This document shows, one piece after another, positions 50,401-64,000 of a stretch of 64,000 bases of DNA (position 1 is its first letter; every line of letters begins with the position of its first letter). A program made the position numbers and the translations under genes. Under the pieces are notes generated by a model that saw only the letters and a program-made list of their open reading frames with translations, searched no databases and was not told where the DNA came from. Source of the stretch: Merluccius polli (Eukaryota > Chordata > Actinopteri > Gadiformes > Merlucciidae); assembly GCA_030340625.1 (NCBI GenBank), contig JAOPHQ010001141.1:1-64000 (forward strand), in the 5' to 3' direction.

Positions 50401-53400
50401 GTCTACCTGCCCAGGTGTATACCTGCCCAGGTGTATTGGTCAGTATGCCTGCAGCGATGAGTTAAATCAGGGCTTGTTGCGACCACGGATGTATTCGGTT
50501 TGCGATGCTCATGCCTTCTTATTTTTATGTTTTACTTTTTGCTCGACTAATGAAAATGTATTCGACTAAGTCGACTATTAGGGGGCAGCCCTAGTTAACT
50601 TACAGCACTTTATATGGACCATTAGTTATATTTAAAATTATTTACAGAGCAATCCCTGCAAAGTTTTTAGGTAATATAACTATAGAAGAGACTATAGGAT
50701 TAGTGTGTCGGACGAGGGGGGCGTGGCATCACGATGGTGGCTCTCCATCGTGATGTCAGTCAGCCAACCCTAGAGCTGGGTCTATACCGGATCTCCACCA
50801 AGGAAGGTAAGCGCCGCTTATCTCCACCAAGGAGGGTAAGCACCCCCCCCCCCCCCATCGGTTGTAGGTCCGGGGTGGGTTACGATCACGCAGACTTACT
50901 TTTAGTCATTATTTAGGTAGCACACACATATTATGAATATAGGAATCCAAATGAGCCATTTTAATCTAGATTAATTCCAAGATTAGAGTGAGATTAATCT
51001 AGATTAAACAAATTAATCTATGCCCACCACTAATAAAAACGTATATATTTTTTTATCGCCGCAGAAATGGAGGCAACCTTCGACCTGCCGATGGACAGCC
51101 CAGACTGGAGACCAGATTCACCCGAGACCCTCCGACCCCTGACCCCGACCGGCTCTCTGGGGGACAGTGACCCGGACCTGCTGATGGGGAGCAAGCCGAC
51201 GCCCCCTGCTGCGGAGGGGGTCGAGCGGCCGCACACCCCGGGCCGCGGTGTCGCTGGGGAGGACTCTGCAGACGAGCTCCTCTCCCTTCCTTTGACGGGT
51301 GTACTGGCGTCCCACCCCCTGCTCTCCCCTTCCTCTGAGCTACACACCTTGTACCCAGCATACCAGGACAGGCCCAAAACCCCCGGGCGGGAGGAGGGGA
51401 GATGGTGGGGTCTTCCGCACATCTCCGCGACGGTCCCGGCCACACCGGGAAGAACGGCGAGTCCTTTGGAAGGGGGCATGACGATGATGTTTAGCCCCCT
51501 GCTGAGCAGCCCCCTCCCCCTTCTGTCCATGTGCAGCCACCCATATGTCAGGACCCCCAGGACTCCGGGCAGGGACATTATCCTCCGCCATGGACCTCCC
51601 GCCAACCGGAGGAGGAGGAGGAGGAGGAGAATGGAAGTTAGTGGTGGTCAGCCCTCTGGAGGGTCATCTACTCCCCACCACTTTCTACCAGACTCCTCAG
51701 CAGAGACTCTGCTGAGGAGCAAGCAAAGCCGCGTGCCCTTGGAGGCCACCTCTAGGCCTCTCCAGGGGCTAGAGAACATGCCTGGGCTCCTGCACCAGGA
51801 TGGCCAGAGGGGGCCCTTCAAGGAGAGTGGAGAGCAGTGGAGGTGGCAGAGAGCGAGGAGGAAGAGGAGGAGAAGATGGGTGCGCCAGTGGAGACGACAG
51901 AGATCATCTATATCTTCCCCCTTCTGGTTGCCCCCCTGGTCCCGCTCTCAGTGCGAGGAGACGGAGATCCTCCACAGCGTGTTGAGGGATGGCCTGGATG
52001 AGGAGGACTCGCGGCTCCTGCTGCTCTCCCACCAGAGGCTGCTGCTCAGGGACAACGGACTGGGCTGGCTCAGTGACACCCTCTGGGTGCCTCACCCACA
52101 TATCCTTTTATGATGTAATTTTACATAGTGGTTGTAGATTTTGGTTATATATCCAAAATGCTTAATTTCTGACTTCTTAAATATTGAATTTAATCCCTGG
52201 CTGCAAGAACTCATAACAATATGATCTCCTTTACTCTTCACCACTGACCAGCACCCCCACAGAAAGCGATGAAAACCACGACATGGAGCATTCCACAGGG
52301 TGCGCCCGCAGTGAGGGCTTCTACACCATCAGCAGGACGGATAAACTCAAGTATCTGAATGACGCACGACTGGCCCTGGAGCCACCAGCCACAAGCGCAC
52401 TGGTATCTAAGGTGCATGTCGGTACAGCACGTTGGTACTACCTGGACTGCATACTGGGGAGAGGTTTGTTAAGGCTGTGTTTGATTTTTCCCAACAGGGT
52501 GTCTCCACATCAGCCAATCCGCAGAGCTCCCTGAGGGCCAGCTCGGACTTCAGGTCAGAACAGCGCCGCTTGCTGTCTTCGTTCAGCTGTGACAGTGACC
52601 TGGTCAAGTTCAACCAGCTCAAGGTCAGCACACACGTAGTCTCACAAATCAAATGTTGTGATCAAAATACCCTAGCTGGGTAAATGGGGCATTTCACTTT
52701 CTTTTGCTTCATTTTGCCCAATCATGTTGCTGGAGGCAGCGATCTGTAAGCAGTATTAACAACAAAGACAAATTTGGCCAGCAGTAGTAAACTGTAAAAA
52801 AGTGTCTGTAAAGTTTTCAAATCACTGTGTAGACTGGCCACTGTAGAAATACACTTACACATTAAAATCTCCTCTTCATCCACTCATGCAAATGAGGTGT
52901 AACATGGCGTTTCAGCACAGAGCGTGGTTTCAGGCCCAGGCTCTGTGCCATCAGATGTGCGCCCCCAGATGTTCTGCTATAGCATAGTAGGACATAGGAG
53001 GACTGATTGGAGATTAGCGCACATAAGACTTCCCTGCTGGTGAAGATCATTAGGAAGAAACAACTCTCCCCACCACCACAGTTAGAATTTGCACATTCCT
53101 TGCCATTTTCTCCACAGATTATTTGAACACAAATAATGACTGCAGTAAAAAAGTGACATAGTGTAGGTTTAAATACGATATTTAATGTAAAATACCACCC
53201 ATTCTTTCTAACAATGATCTAATAAACAATTACTCATTTTCAATTCCATAAGTAGAAAAAAATGTGTTTTAGGTTGATGTCTGAGTCTATACACCTCTCT
53301 CTGTCTGTCTCTGTCTCTGTCTCTGTCTCTCTCTTTCTCTTTGTACCTCAGTTCCGCAAGAAGAGGATCCGTTTCGCCCCAAGCCACATCCATGACTGGG

Positions 53401-54161
53401 GTCTCTTTGCCATGGAACCCATAGCAGCAGACGAGCTGGTCATTGAGTATGTAGGCCAGGCCATCAGACAGGTGAGACTCGTGGACTTCTCTGCAACAAT
53501 CTGACCATACCTAATCTGTCTAATCTGATCACACCACACCACCTAAACGTATGACGGTATAACGATTGATACAACAATATAACTTTTTTTATGTTTATAT
53601 ATAAGGTAATCATGTTCAACAATTTATATTTTTATATATAAAGTTAATCATCACTCACATAATATTCACACATTACCATTTCTAACCTAATACTTAAAGG
53701 TAGCCAACTTAAGGTGCTTGCACGCTGCCCAAACAAACACCCAACTATAGAATATTAGCCGAAGTTGGCCAACACCGATTCAACATGCTCGCCAACAAAA
53801 ACCGTTAAATGTAATACCTAAAAATAACCATTTCATAACCTTAATTACCCTAAACTCTAACCCCATCCATAGACGACCATCGTACCCCTCCTCTCCAACC
53901 ATTATAACAGACATTGGCATCACGTCATTTCAGAGGAACATGACCCCCCCCCCCCCCCCCAACATTATTCTATGTTCATCTCAGGTCATGGCAGACATGC
54001 GGGAGAAGCGCTACGAGGACCAGGGCATCGGGAGCAGCTATCTGTTCCGGGTGGACCAGGACACCATCATAGACGCCACCAAGTGTGGAAACCTGGCCCG
54101 CTTCATCAACCACAGCTGTAATGTGAGTGCCTGTATGCATTTATCTTTATTTTTATTTAAC

Positions 54162-54225
<64 letters not shown>

Positions 54226-54682
54226 TTAATAAAACTAAAATGTATACATGATAGCTCAACCAAGATTTTAAACATACAATATAATACTGGGTCTTGTGAT
54301 GTCTAGCCGTTTTGAACAAATTGTAATGTGAAAGTCACTAAATAGATAGAACACTCAACAATGGTCTGCATTAAGTTTTATTTTTATAACTTGGTATAAC
54401 AAACTATGGAATAACATACAAATTAATTATTGTCATGACAACAGATTGTTTATCAGTTTATTTAAAATGTCATTGTAAAACAGACAAAACTGCCTTTTTG
54501 TCCCACAGCCTAACTGCTATGCTAAAATCATAATGGTGGAATCCCAGAAGAAGATAGTGATTTACTCCCGGCAACCAATCGGCATCAATGAGGAGATCAC
54601 GTACGACTACAAGTTTCCCATTGAAGACGAGAAGATTCCCTGTTTGTGTGGAGCAGATGGTTGCCATGGCACCTTAAACTAA
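44402..54682 (+). CDS. setd1b: Histone H3K4 methyltransferase SETD1B (17 coding exons)
   Basis: Coding exons: 44402–44539, 44719–44823, 44916–45186, 45320–45432, 45620–46693, 46834–47487, 47653–47769, 47845–47947, 48043–48266, 48411–48522, 49394–49765, 51065–52099, 52245–52411, 52498–52623, 53352–53471, 53985–54122, 54509–54682. Phases close to 1680 aa (human about 1966). An N-terminal RRM lies near residues 90–165 (MGNIIHVEVD end). The middle is long, Ser/Pro-rich and acidic. The conserved block PPPGYMPMREDPH…WWDEQEQK lies near 750–785. The N-SET segment has the WDR5-binding WIN motif GCARSEG at 1458–1464. The SET domain (about 1541–1660) has HDWGLFAMEPI, RFINHSCN and EEITYDYKF, then a post-SET CLCGADGCHGTLN ending the protein. 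In homologues it is the catalytic subunit of the SET1/COMPASS complex. The linker is poorly conserved. One intron is AT–AC type; exon 10/11 limits are the least certain. Confidence 0.95.
49437..49517 (+). repeat. 33 bp in-frame tandem repeat in setd1b
   Basis: GAGGGCTCCTCTGTCTCTGA followed by CTCTGAGAGCACA is repeated twice in full and once in part. It encodes EGSSVSDSEST units in the acidic Ser-rich linker. Length polymorphism between individuals is likely. Confidence 0.9.
49969..50772. mobile_element. Middle nested hAT-type element, TSD GAGCTGGG
   Basis: The ends TAGGGTTGGGCGATG and its shortened inverse GCCAACCCTA lie inside the outer element. GAGCTGGG duplicates exactly at 49961–49968 and 50773–50780. 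Inner arms share CATCGTGATG words in inverse orientation. Confidence 0.9.
50249..50591. mobile_element. Innermost nested hAT-like element
   Basis: It starts AGGGATGTGCGACTA and ends with GACTATTAGGGGGCAGCC, roughly inverse ends of a common fish MITE. Flanks TAGTTACG (50241–50248) and TAGTTAAC (50592–50599) agree at 6 of 8 positions, consistent with an old target duplication. Confidence 0.7.
50835..50855. repeat. Poly-C tract and short duplication
   Basis: A run of about 16 C follows two near-identical copies of ATCTCCACCAAGGARGGTAAG at about 50791 and 50820, within the outer transposon. Confidence 0.7.
52100..52244 (+). other. AT–AC (U12-type) intron of setd1b
   Basis: The intron begins ATATCCTTTT, an exact match to the minor-spliceosome donor consensus. 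It ends in CAC with a branch-site-like TCCTTTAC whose A (52233) is 11 nt before the intron end. Splicing here joins …LWVPHP to LTSTPTES in frame with the N-SET segment. GT–AG alternatives near the junction either shift the frame or meet a stop. Confidence 0.85.
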
Positions 54683-54840
54683 CCTGTACTGCTACGACCA
54701 TCTGGGGGGCAGGGTACAGTAAATATGGTGTCCCATGTAAAACAGGCATAAAGGTGGATAGAGGAACAATTCTAATACATTTCATGGAGAAGTTATAACT
54801 TTATGCTGAGTTATGCTCCGGAATTAAGTTACCTTCTGAA

Positions 54841-55142
54841 TGAAAGCTACTGTAGGTATGATTTGAGAGTTGTAAAGAGAAAGAGCAGAAGAGAGCTAGA
54901 TATTGAAAATAAACCCCAAAAAGACCTCCCTCTCTGCTCCCTCCCTCCATATGTTTCCACGCCATTTTGAAGTGTTGCATTCACACACCTGTGGTGGAGC
55001 TATGATAACGCCGTGTGCGAGCATGTGATTGACAGGCAAGATGGACTCCCCGAAAAAATCAGAAAATGAGCTATGGCTATGACATTTCTAACAAATTACA
55101 TTCAAATTATAGCTCTCAAATCTTACCTACAGCACCTTTAAG
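54841..55142. mobile_element. Non-autonomous TIR element, copy 3 (complete)
   Basis: The left end TGAAAGCTACTGTAGGTATG plus ATTTGAGAG is mirrored by CTCTCAAATCTTACCTACAG plus CACCTTTA. It contains the family's internal words in inverse order (TCTGCTCCCTCC, GAAGTGTTGCATT). It lies just after the setd1b stop, probably within its 3' UTR. Confidence 0.75.
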
Positions 55143-55588
55143 TTGTGTTTTGGAATGATGTTTTTAATGTCTGAGTAAGATAACAAAGTCATCCAGCATT
55201 TCAGTAAGTACAGTATAAGGTAATGTCAAGTTTCTAGCTAGACTTGTTAACCATCCACATTTTTAACTTCCTTATGCTTTCATTTGAGAGAGTGAATAGC
55301 GGCTTGTGTCAAGCTTATATTCTTTGATTAAGGAATGAAGAGCACTTGTTCATGCCTTTACGGACACAATACATTCAAACACAGTTTTACATGCACTTAA
55401 AAAAAAGAGAATATCCACTAAGTAATGTTGAATAATATGGTAAACACATATTTTTTAATTCTGGCATTATTAAACCCATGTTTTGTGCATTAAAGTGTCA
55501 TTTGTCATTTGACAAACAACTATATAGCTCACAGTGGGGATTCTCAGGCTCATAGCGTAAATCAGAATAATGCATTGTGATGGGTGAT
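55143..55588. other. Convergent 3' ends of setd1b and hpd
   Basis: Only 906 bp separate the setd1b stop (54682) from the hpd stop (55589 on the minus strand). ATTAAA on the plus strand near 55489 and the same word on the minus strand near 55452 are candidate poly(A) signals, so the two UTRs may overlap. Confidence 0.45.
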
Positions 55589-59768
<4,180 letters not shown>

Positions 59769-60016
59769 TTTGCCTTCTTTCTTGAACAACGGCTGAAGAA
59801 GAATAAGATATGAGGTCCAGGATTGAGCAGCTGGTTTAAATGTCCACGCCTCCCGGAGGGTCCGGGTCGGAGGGGAGGTGAGAGAGGCTGAGGATGAGGA
59901 ACGAGTCGGCCTATTTGGTGGATGTTGCATTCCTCGACGCACACACATAACGCTTACACACATACAACTAATCACTCAAGCGAATCATTTAACATACAGC
60001 CCTCCATGAGAGACAA

Positions 60017-60109
<93 letters not shown>

Positions 60110-62837
60110 GTATTTTATTTTATTTTAAATGTTCACGTGGCAAGTCATTTTGAGTTTAGTGTGGAATTGGACTTCAGCACCGCCCCCTTTAGTTTCAGAA
60201 GTAACGCCATGTGTTAGCGTTTAGTTTCAAGAGGAGGCTCACCGATGCAAGTCTCTGATTGGCTAATTTCTGTGTAGCTGCGGTTGGACCAAGATAAGTA
60301 CACTTCACTGTTATTTGAGTAGGTCTGCACATAATATAACGGATGTTGGCTGAAAAAGAATTGGCCTACTACACAAATTCATTTAGGTTAAATTGATCTC
60401 TCAGCAGCACATTAATCACATAAGCATACCAAATAATGAAGATAATACTCCGGATAATGCTTCGTACATTGTTGCAACCCCCTCGTTTTCCAATGAAAAC
60501 CCCCCACAAAGCTTCATATGAACAATCTAGTGGCCAATTAGTCATAATTGTCCTAAAAAACTACTACTACCCCCCCCCCCCCCCCCAACAGGGATTGTAA
60601 ATGGACAATAGGCTCATCCTCTAGTTATCCATCTGTCAAGGTCATAGTTACAAGATAACCAAGATAGCATAGGATTAGAGCAGGTATATACACAGTGATA
60701 TTCGGTAAATAACTAAGCCATGAATCCCATGAAGAATTCAAACATAAACTTTATTATCACCGTTTTTCCACAGGTTTTTCTACCAAGCACCTCAGAGCAA
60801 CCACTGAGGCATTACCACAGTTATTATGGGATGGTGTGGGGCAGGATAATGTGTGTAGTAGTCCATGTTCGCCTTCCAGCCGAAAGGTACGCCAAACCCC
60901 CTATACCTGCTCCTTAATGATCTGTATGTGAATTTGCTTGGGATATAAGTGTCAAAATGTAGCAAGTATAAAATCATGTCATTTTCACCAAGGGTGATGG
61001 GCACCATCAACCAGTGCTTCTCAAGTGGTAGGCCGAGAGCTAGACACAAGACCCATATGTGGCATGCGCTGCATAGACTTCACGCCTGCTCTCAGGGTCA
61101 ATTAAACACTGTCACGGGTGCCGGCGTGGCACCCATAGGGGTCTCTACTGGTTGGTCTCCGGACAGCAGCTCCCCACTGTGAGCCATACTGCTGATTAAC
61201 TCTGGGAAACATAGCAGTGCTGGGAATGTTATTCACTGTTATTGCGCGGGCTCAAATCTCTGGTGTGCATGTGTATCACATCTATAGTATGCTGCAGATC
61301 AGTCAATCAGAGACAACATGACATGACAGCAGTGTGAATACATTGGGGACACTGAGCCAGCTCTGACCCAACTGAGTTGAAATCGTGCAAGCATTTTTAT
61401 TATACAATACATTATATAATACAATCATTTTTTTAATGTATTATGTATTATACAATACAGAGCAACAGAGTTGGTTAGCCAGAGAAAATGTCTACATTCC
61501 CTGAGCAAATGTGCTATATGTCTCTCAGGTTGTGGAAATCCTCTTGGGATGTTTCGTGCATTGACACTCGAACAAACTCCAGGTCTGAGTCTAGAAATCT
61601 GATACAAGGTCTGATATCCAGGTCTCAGTCTAGAATAGAATACAAGCCTGGACCGGGAATGTGTTTTTGGCCTCACCTCAGAGACATTAAAAACAGAGTA
61701 CATTATGACATACAAATGATTCTTATTTATTAGAGTGATTGTGTTTGATAGAAATTACCATTTGTGAACAATGTGTTTGGCCTTGAATTTTGAAATAATG
61801 ATCTTGGGCATCCAACAGAACTACCACAACTCACCCTGAGGTCATCCTTCTCTAGGATGCCATGTGACTGCTCCTTAGAGTAAATAAACTACACACCATA
61901 CTGCAGGGAAGGCTTTCTTTCAAAGCCTCTGAATAGTCTTAATATAAGGTGATAGTGTGAAGCAGTTTAAGTACATCTGCTATACTCAAATTGTAAGTGA
62001 TTGAGATAAGTATTCAACACTTGATACACAGATGATTACAAAGGGGCGACGTGCAGGGTGCATTGCTAGTTAGATGCTAGGGTGCTCTGCGTGGTTGCTA
62101 GGGTGCTCTGCATGGTTGCTAGGGTGTTATGACATTGTTGCACGAGAGAACAACAAGGAAGATTATGTGATGGGGCACAATTAATATGAAGCATGGAGGT
62201 GGTCATCAAATCTTCAGTCAATGTCAGGCAGGATTGCTATATGACTCTAATGAGCTTCAAACATATTCCCTGAAGGTCTTTGTTTTTCACACTGTTCCCT
62301 CGGGGGGCTGCCTGTTGTTAGGAGATGCAGTCATACATGTATTTAGATAGCCGCTAGTACTAGATTTATGTTACACATTTACACACATTTGTTGTTGTTT
62401 TTATTATTTCATTTGATTCATAACTACAAATATAATAGTGCATGTTTTGTTTGCAGTCCTGGAAATTTAGAAACAAAACACAAACTGATGTATCACACAA
62501 TCTACAACTTGAATATGTTAAGATGGTAATGCATCTGTTTACATCCATTTCAAACTTCAACCTCTTTAAATTAAAGGAAAAGTATAGTAGGTGTGTGTTA
62601 TAGATAGACAGATAGTATTTATTAAACTAGAAAGCAAGCACATCATATACTATTCAGAGAAGCTGAAACCAACCACAAAACACACACCACAATATTCCCC
62701 TGATATTAAACTCCATGGGGGGGGGGGGGAGCACCTTAGCCCCCTGCCGTGTCACCTCCTCCACTCATCGTACACCGCCTTCAGTTGAATAGAAGAGGAG
62801 AAGAGAGCCAGACGTCGGGTGTAGAGGTGAGGCAGAA
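59769..62837. other. hpd upstream region and gene-free stretch
   Basis: Next to hpd lies its likely promoter (TTTAAA near 59836). Further on are (AT)n at 60020–60107, poly-C runs near 60570 and poly-G near 62718, and a small array of GGTTGCTAGGGTGCTCTG words at about 62070–62125. No gene is recognised. PSMD9, next to HPD in human, is not seen. Confidence 0.5.
60020..60107. repeat. (AT)n microsatellite
   Basis: About 44 AT units upstream of hpd. Confidence 0.95.
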
Positions 62838-63833
62838 ATGACTGACTCATCCACTGAGATGCAAACGGAGGGACAGGAGAGAAAAGGCCAACGGGAAGGG
62901 AAGCCTCAGCGGGACCCGGCGGCCAACGATTTCAAAGACGCTGAGTCATCGCGGCCCACATTAGAGGAGCAACTCACCCACGGGAGTCCCACAGACAAGA
63001 AAGGCATTGTGACGGGTGGCATTCCTTCAGAGTCAGATAACGGACCTCCTGTGAAGATGCAGAACCTCTTGCACCAGGTCCGCAGCCAGATCAGGTCCCA
63101 GGTAGGTTTGACCAGCGGCAAGACCAGCATGTTCGAGCTGATGCAGCAGATCAAGGACAGAAAGGTGGAGATGGCCTCGCTCAACGGCCTGCCTGATGGT
63201 GATGGTGGAGGTGGTGCTGGCATCGAGGCCAAGGATGTAGGAGGAACACTGACCAATGGGGATCATGGTAAGATGGAGCCAGACGCTATAGAGCCTCTTT
63301 TGCCCCCAAGCTTTGAAGAAGAGCTAGAGGCCACCAAAAAGACATTGAAGGATGAGTTTGAACAGCAAATCTCCCAGCTTCGCGTTGAAATGCGGGCGTA
63401 TGCTGACCAGGCCGTGAAGGATATGGAGAGCAAGATGAAAAGTGCCACCATCACGCATGGTCAAGCTAAAGGAAGGAGCCGGGAGCAGACAGAGGGCAGA
63501 GGAATGGCGGACAAGAAACAGAAGCCTATGGCCACCGCTGCCACGCCCTCGCTGACCTCCAGAAGATCCCGTGTGCTGACGCGCACCATGACCACCATCA
63601 TCCCCAAGACATGCGCGCCCGTCATCATCGGGCCCCGGGCCAAGTCAGAGACGCTGAGCGGCTGCAGCAACAGCGGCTCCCCACTTATGAAGGAGTCAGA
63701 CTTCAGGGTCTTCCACTCTCAGGTCAGCAGCAGCAGCAGCAGCAGCAGCAGGCACCCGCCAAACAGGAGGGCTCTGCCTCCCGTACACCCCCGGCAGAAG
63801 CCTGTCTGGACGATGGCTCACACAGGAAGCTAA
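62838..63833 (+). CDS. Uncharacterised coiled-coil / disordered protein, 331 aa
   Basis: An open frame of 331 codons starts MTDSSTEMQTEGQERKGQ and is far longer than chance allows in this base composition. I do not recognise the family. Residues 1–75 are polar and disordered. A compact segment near 75–115 (NLLHQVRSQIRSQ, MFELMQQIKDRKVEM) looks helical. Residues 157–205 (FEEELEATKKTLKDEFEQQI…VKDMESKM) have heptad spacing of a coiled coil. The rest is basic and Ser-rich, with eight Ser from an AGC repeat near the end. A Kozak-like GCAGAAATGA surrounds the start, and a possible acceptor (CTTCAG near 62784) lies upstream, so the ATG may sit in a late exon. Internal words such as CCCAG-GTAGGT near 63102 could act as donors, so the true product may be spliced differently. 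Confidence 0.6.
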   Translation: MTDSSTEMQTEGQERKGQREGKPQRDPAANDFKDAESSRPTLEEQLTHGSPTDKKGIVTGGIPSESDNGPPVKMQNLLHQVRSQIRSQVGLTSGKTSMFELMQQIKDRKVEMASLNGLPDGDGGGGAGIEAKDVGGTLTNGDHGKMEPDAIEPLLPPSFEEELEATKKTLKDEFEQQISQLRVEMRAYADQAVKDMESKMKSATITHGQAKGRSREQTEGRGMADKKQKPMATAATPSLTSRRSRVLTRTMTTIIPKTCAPVIIGPRAKSETLSGCSNSGSPLMKESDFRVFHSQVSSSSSSSSRHPPNRRALPPVHPRQKPVWTMAHTGS

Positions 63834-63931
63834 TTGACTGGACTGGAAGACAATGATGATGACTCATCGAATGCGAATGCGAATAGGGAATCTTGATATT
63901 GTCAAATATATTTTACACAGCCACAACTGTG

Positions 63932-63937
63932 ATTAAA
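63932..63937 (+). other. Candidate poly(A) signal of the last gene
   Basis: ATTAAA lies 99 bp beyond the stop codon of the 62838–63833 frame, followed by TGTTGTGACTTG. It fits a short 3' UTR, but no cleavage site can be confirmed. Confidence 0.4.
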
Positions 63938-64000
63938 CACATGTTGTGACTTGTCAATTCCAACGGAATTGTCATATTTTGTCATATATAAATATGTAAC

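Larger units (their letters stand above)
49858..51032. mobile_element. Outer hAT-type element (intron 12 of setd1b), TSD ATAAAAAC
   Basis: The ends TAGTGGTGGGC and GCCCACCACTA are exact inverses. ATAAAAAC flanks both sides (49850–49857 and 51033–51040). The next two entries lie inside it. Element-only length after removing the inserts is about 360 bp. Confidence 0.93.

Noticed and set aside
51030..51605. 191-codon minus-strand frame opposite setd1b
   Set aside because: It is a shadow of the Pro/Arg-rich coding exon, with no known domain and no promoter or splice signals.

Overview
The window is teleost-fish nuclear DNA. It has small exons with GT–AG introns, very long dinucleotide microsatellites, many short terminal-inverted-repeat (TIR) elements of hAT type, and vertebrate-specific proteins. 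Gene names below come from remembered family sequence and from reconstructing exons by hand so that reading phase closes at every junction; no database was searched.

Layout. 1–4600 is repeat-rich flank plus a promoter-like stretch. 4641–19335 (+) is rnf34, a FYVE-like/SAP/RING E3 ligase (7 coding exons, 381 aa); its 8 kb intron 3 is packed with transposon debris. 23959–33669 (-) is a kdm2b gene read only from the short first exon (10 coding exons, 782 aa: CXXC, PHD, F-box, leucine-rich repeats), with no JmjC demethylase exons in the window. 35787–37572 (+) is orai1 (2 exons, 223 aa), the store-operated calcium channel subunit. 37.6–43.9 kb has no gene and holds a composite transposon, a processed-pseudogene-like fragment and a broken R2-type retrotransposon. 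44402–54682 (+) is setd1b, an H3K4 methyltransferase (17 coding exons, 1680 aa). 55589–59768 (-) is hpd, 4-hydroxyphenylpyruvate dioxygenase (14 exons, 392 aa, all three iron ligands at the human positions 183, 266 and 349). 62838–63833 (+) is a 331 aa reading frame I do not recognise.

The order rnf34 – kdm2b – orai1 – setd1b – hpd matches the human 12q24.31 block, but MORN3, TMEM120B and RHOF, which lie between ORAI1 and SETD1B in human, are not seen here. With the JmjC-less kdm2b, this suggests one member of a teleost duplicate pair. kdm2b and setd1b both encode chromatin regulators; the others are linked by ancestry rather than by pathway.

Most unusual observations: a ~1.8 kb near-perfect palindrome carrying two opposed THAP-domain reading frames in rnf34 intron 3; a kdm2b locus with only its demethylase-free form; an AT–AC minor-spliceosome intron in setd1b; three transposons nested inside one another in setd1b intron 12, two with perfect 8 bp target duplications; and microsatellites that form or touch splice sites of kdm2b and hpd.
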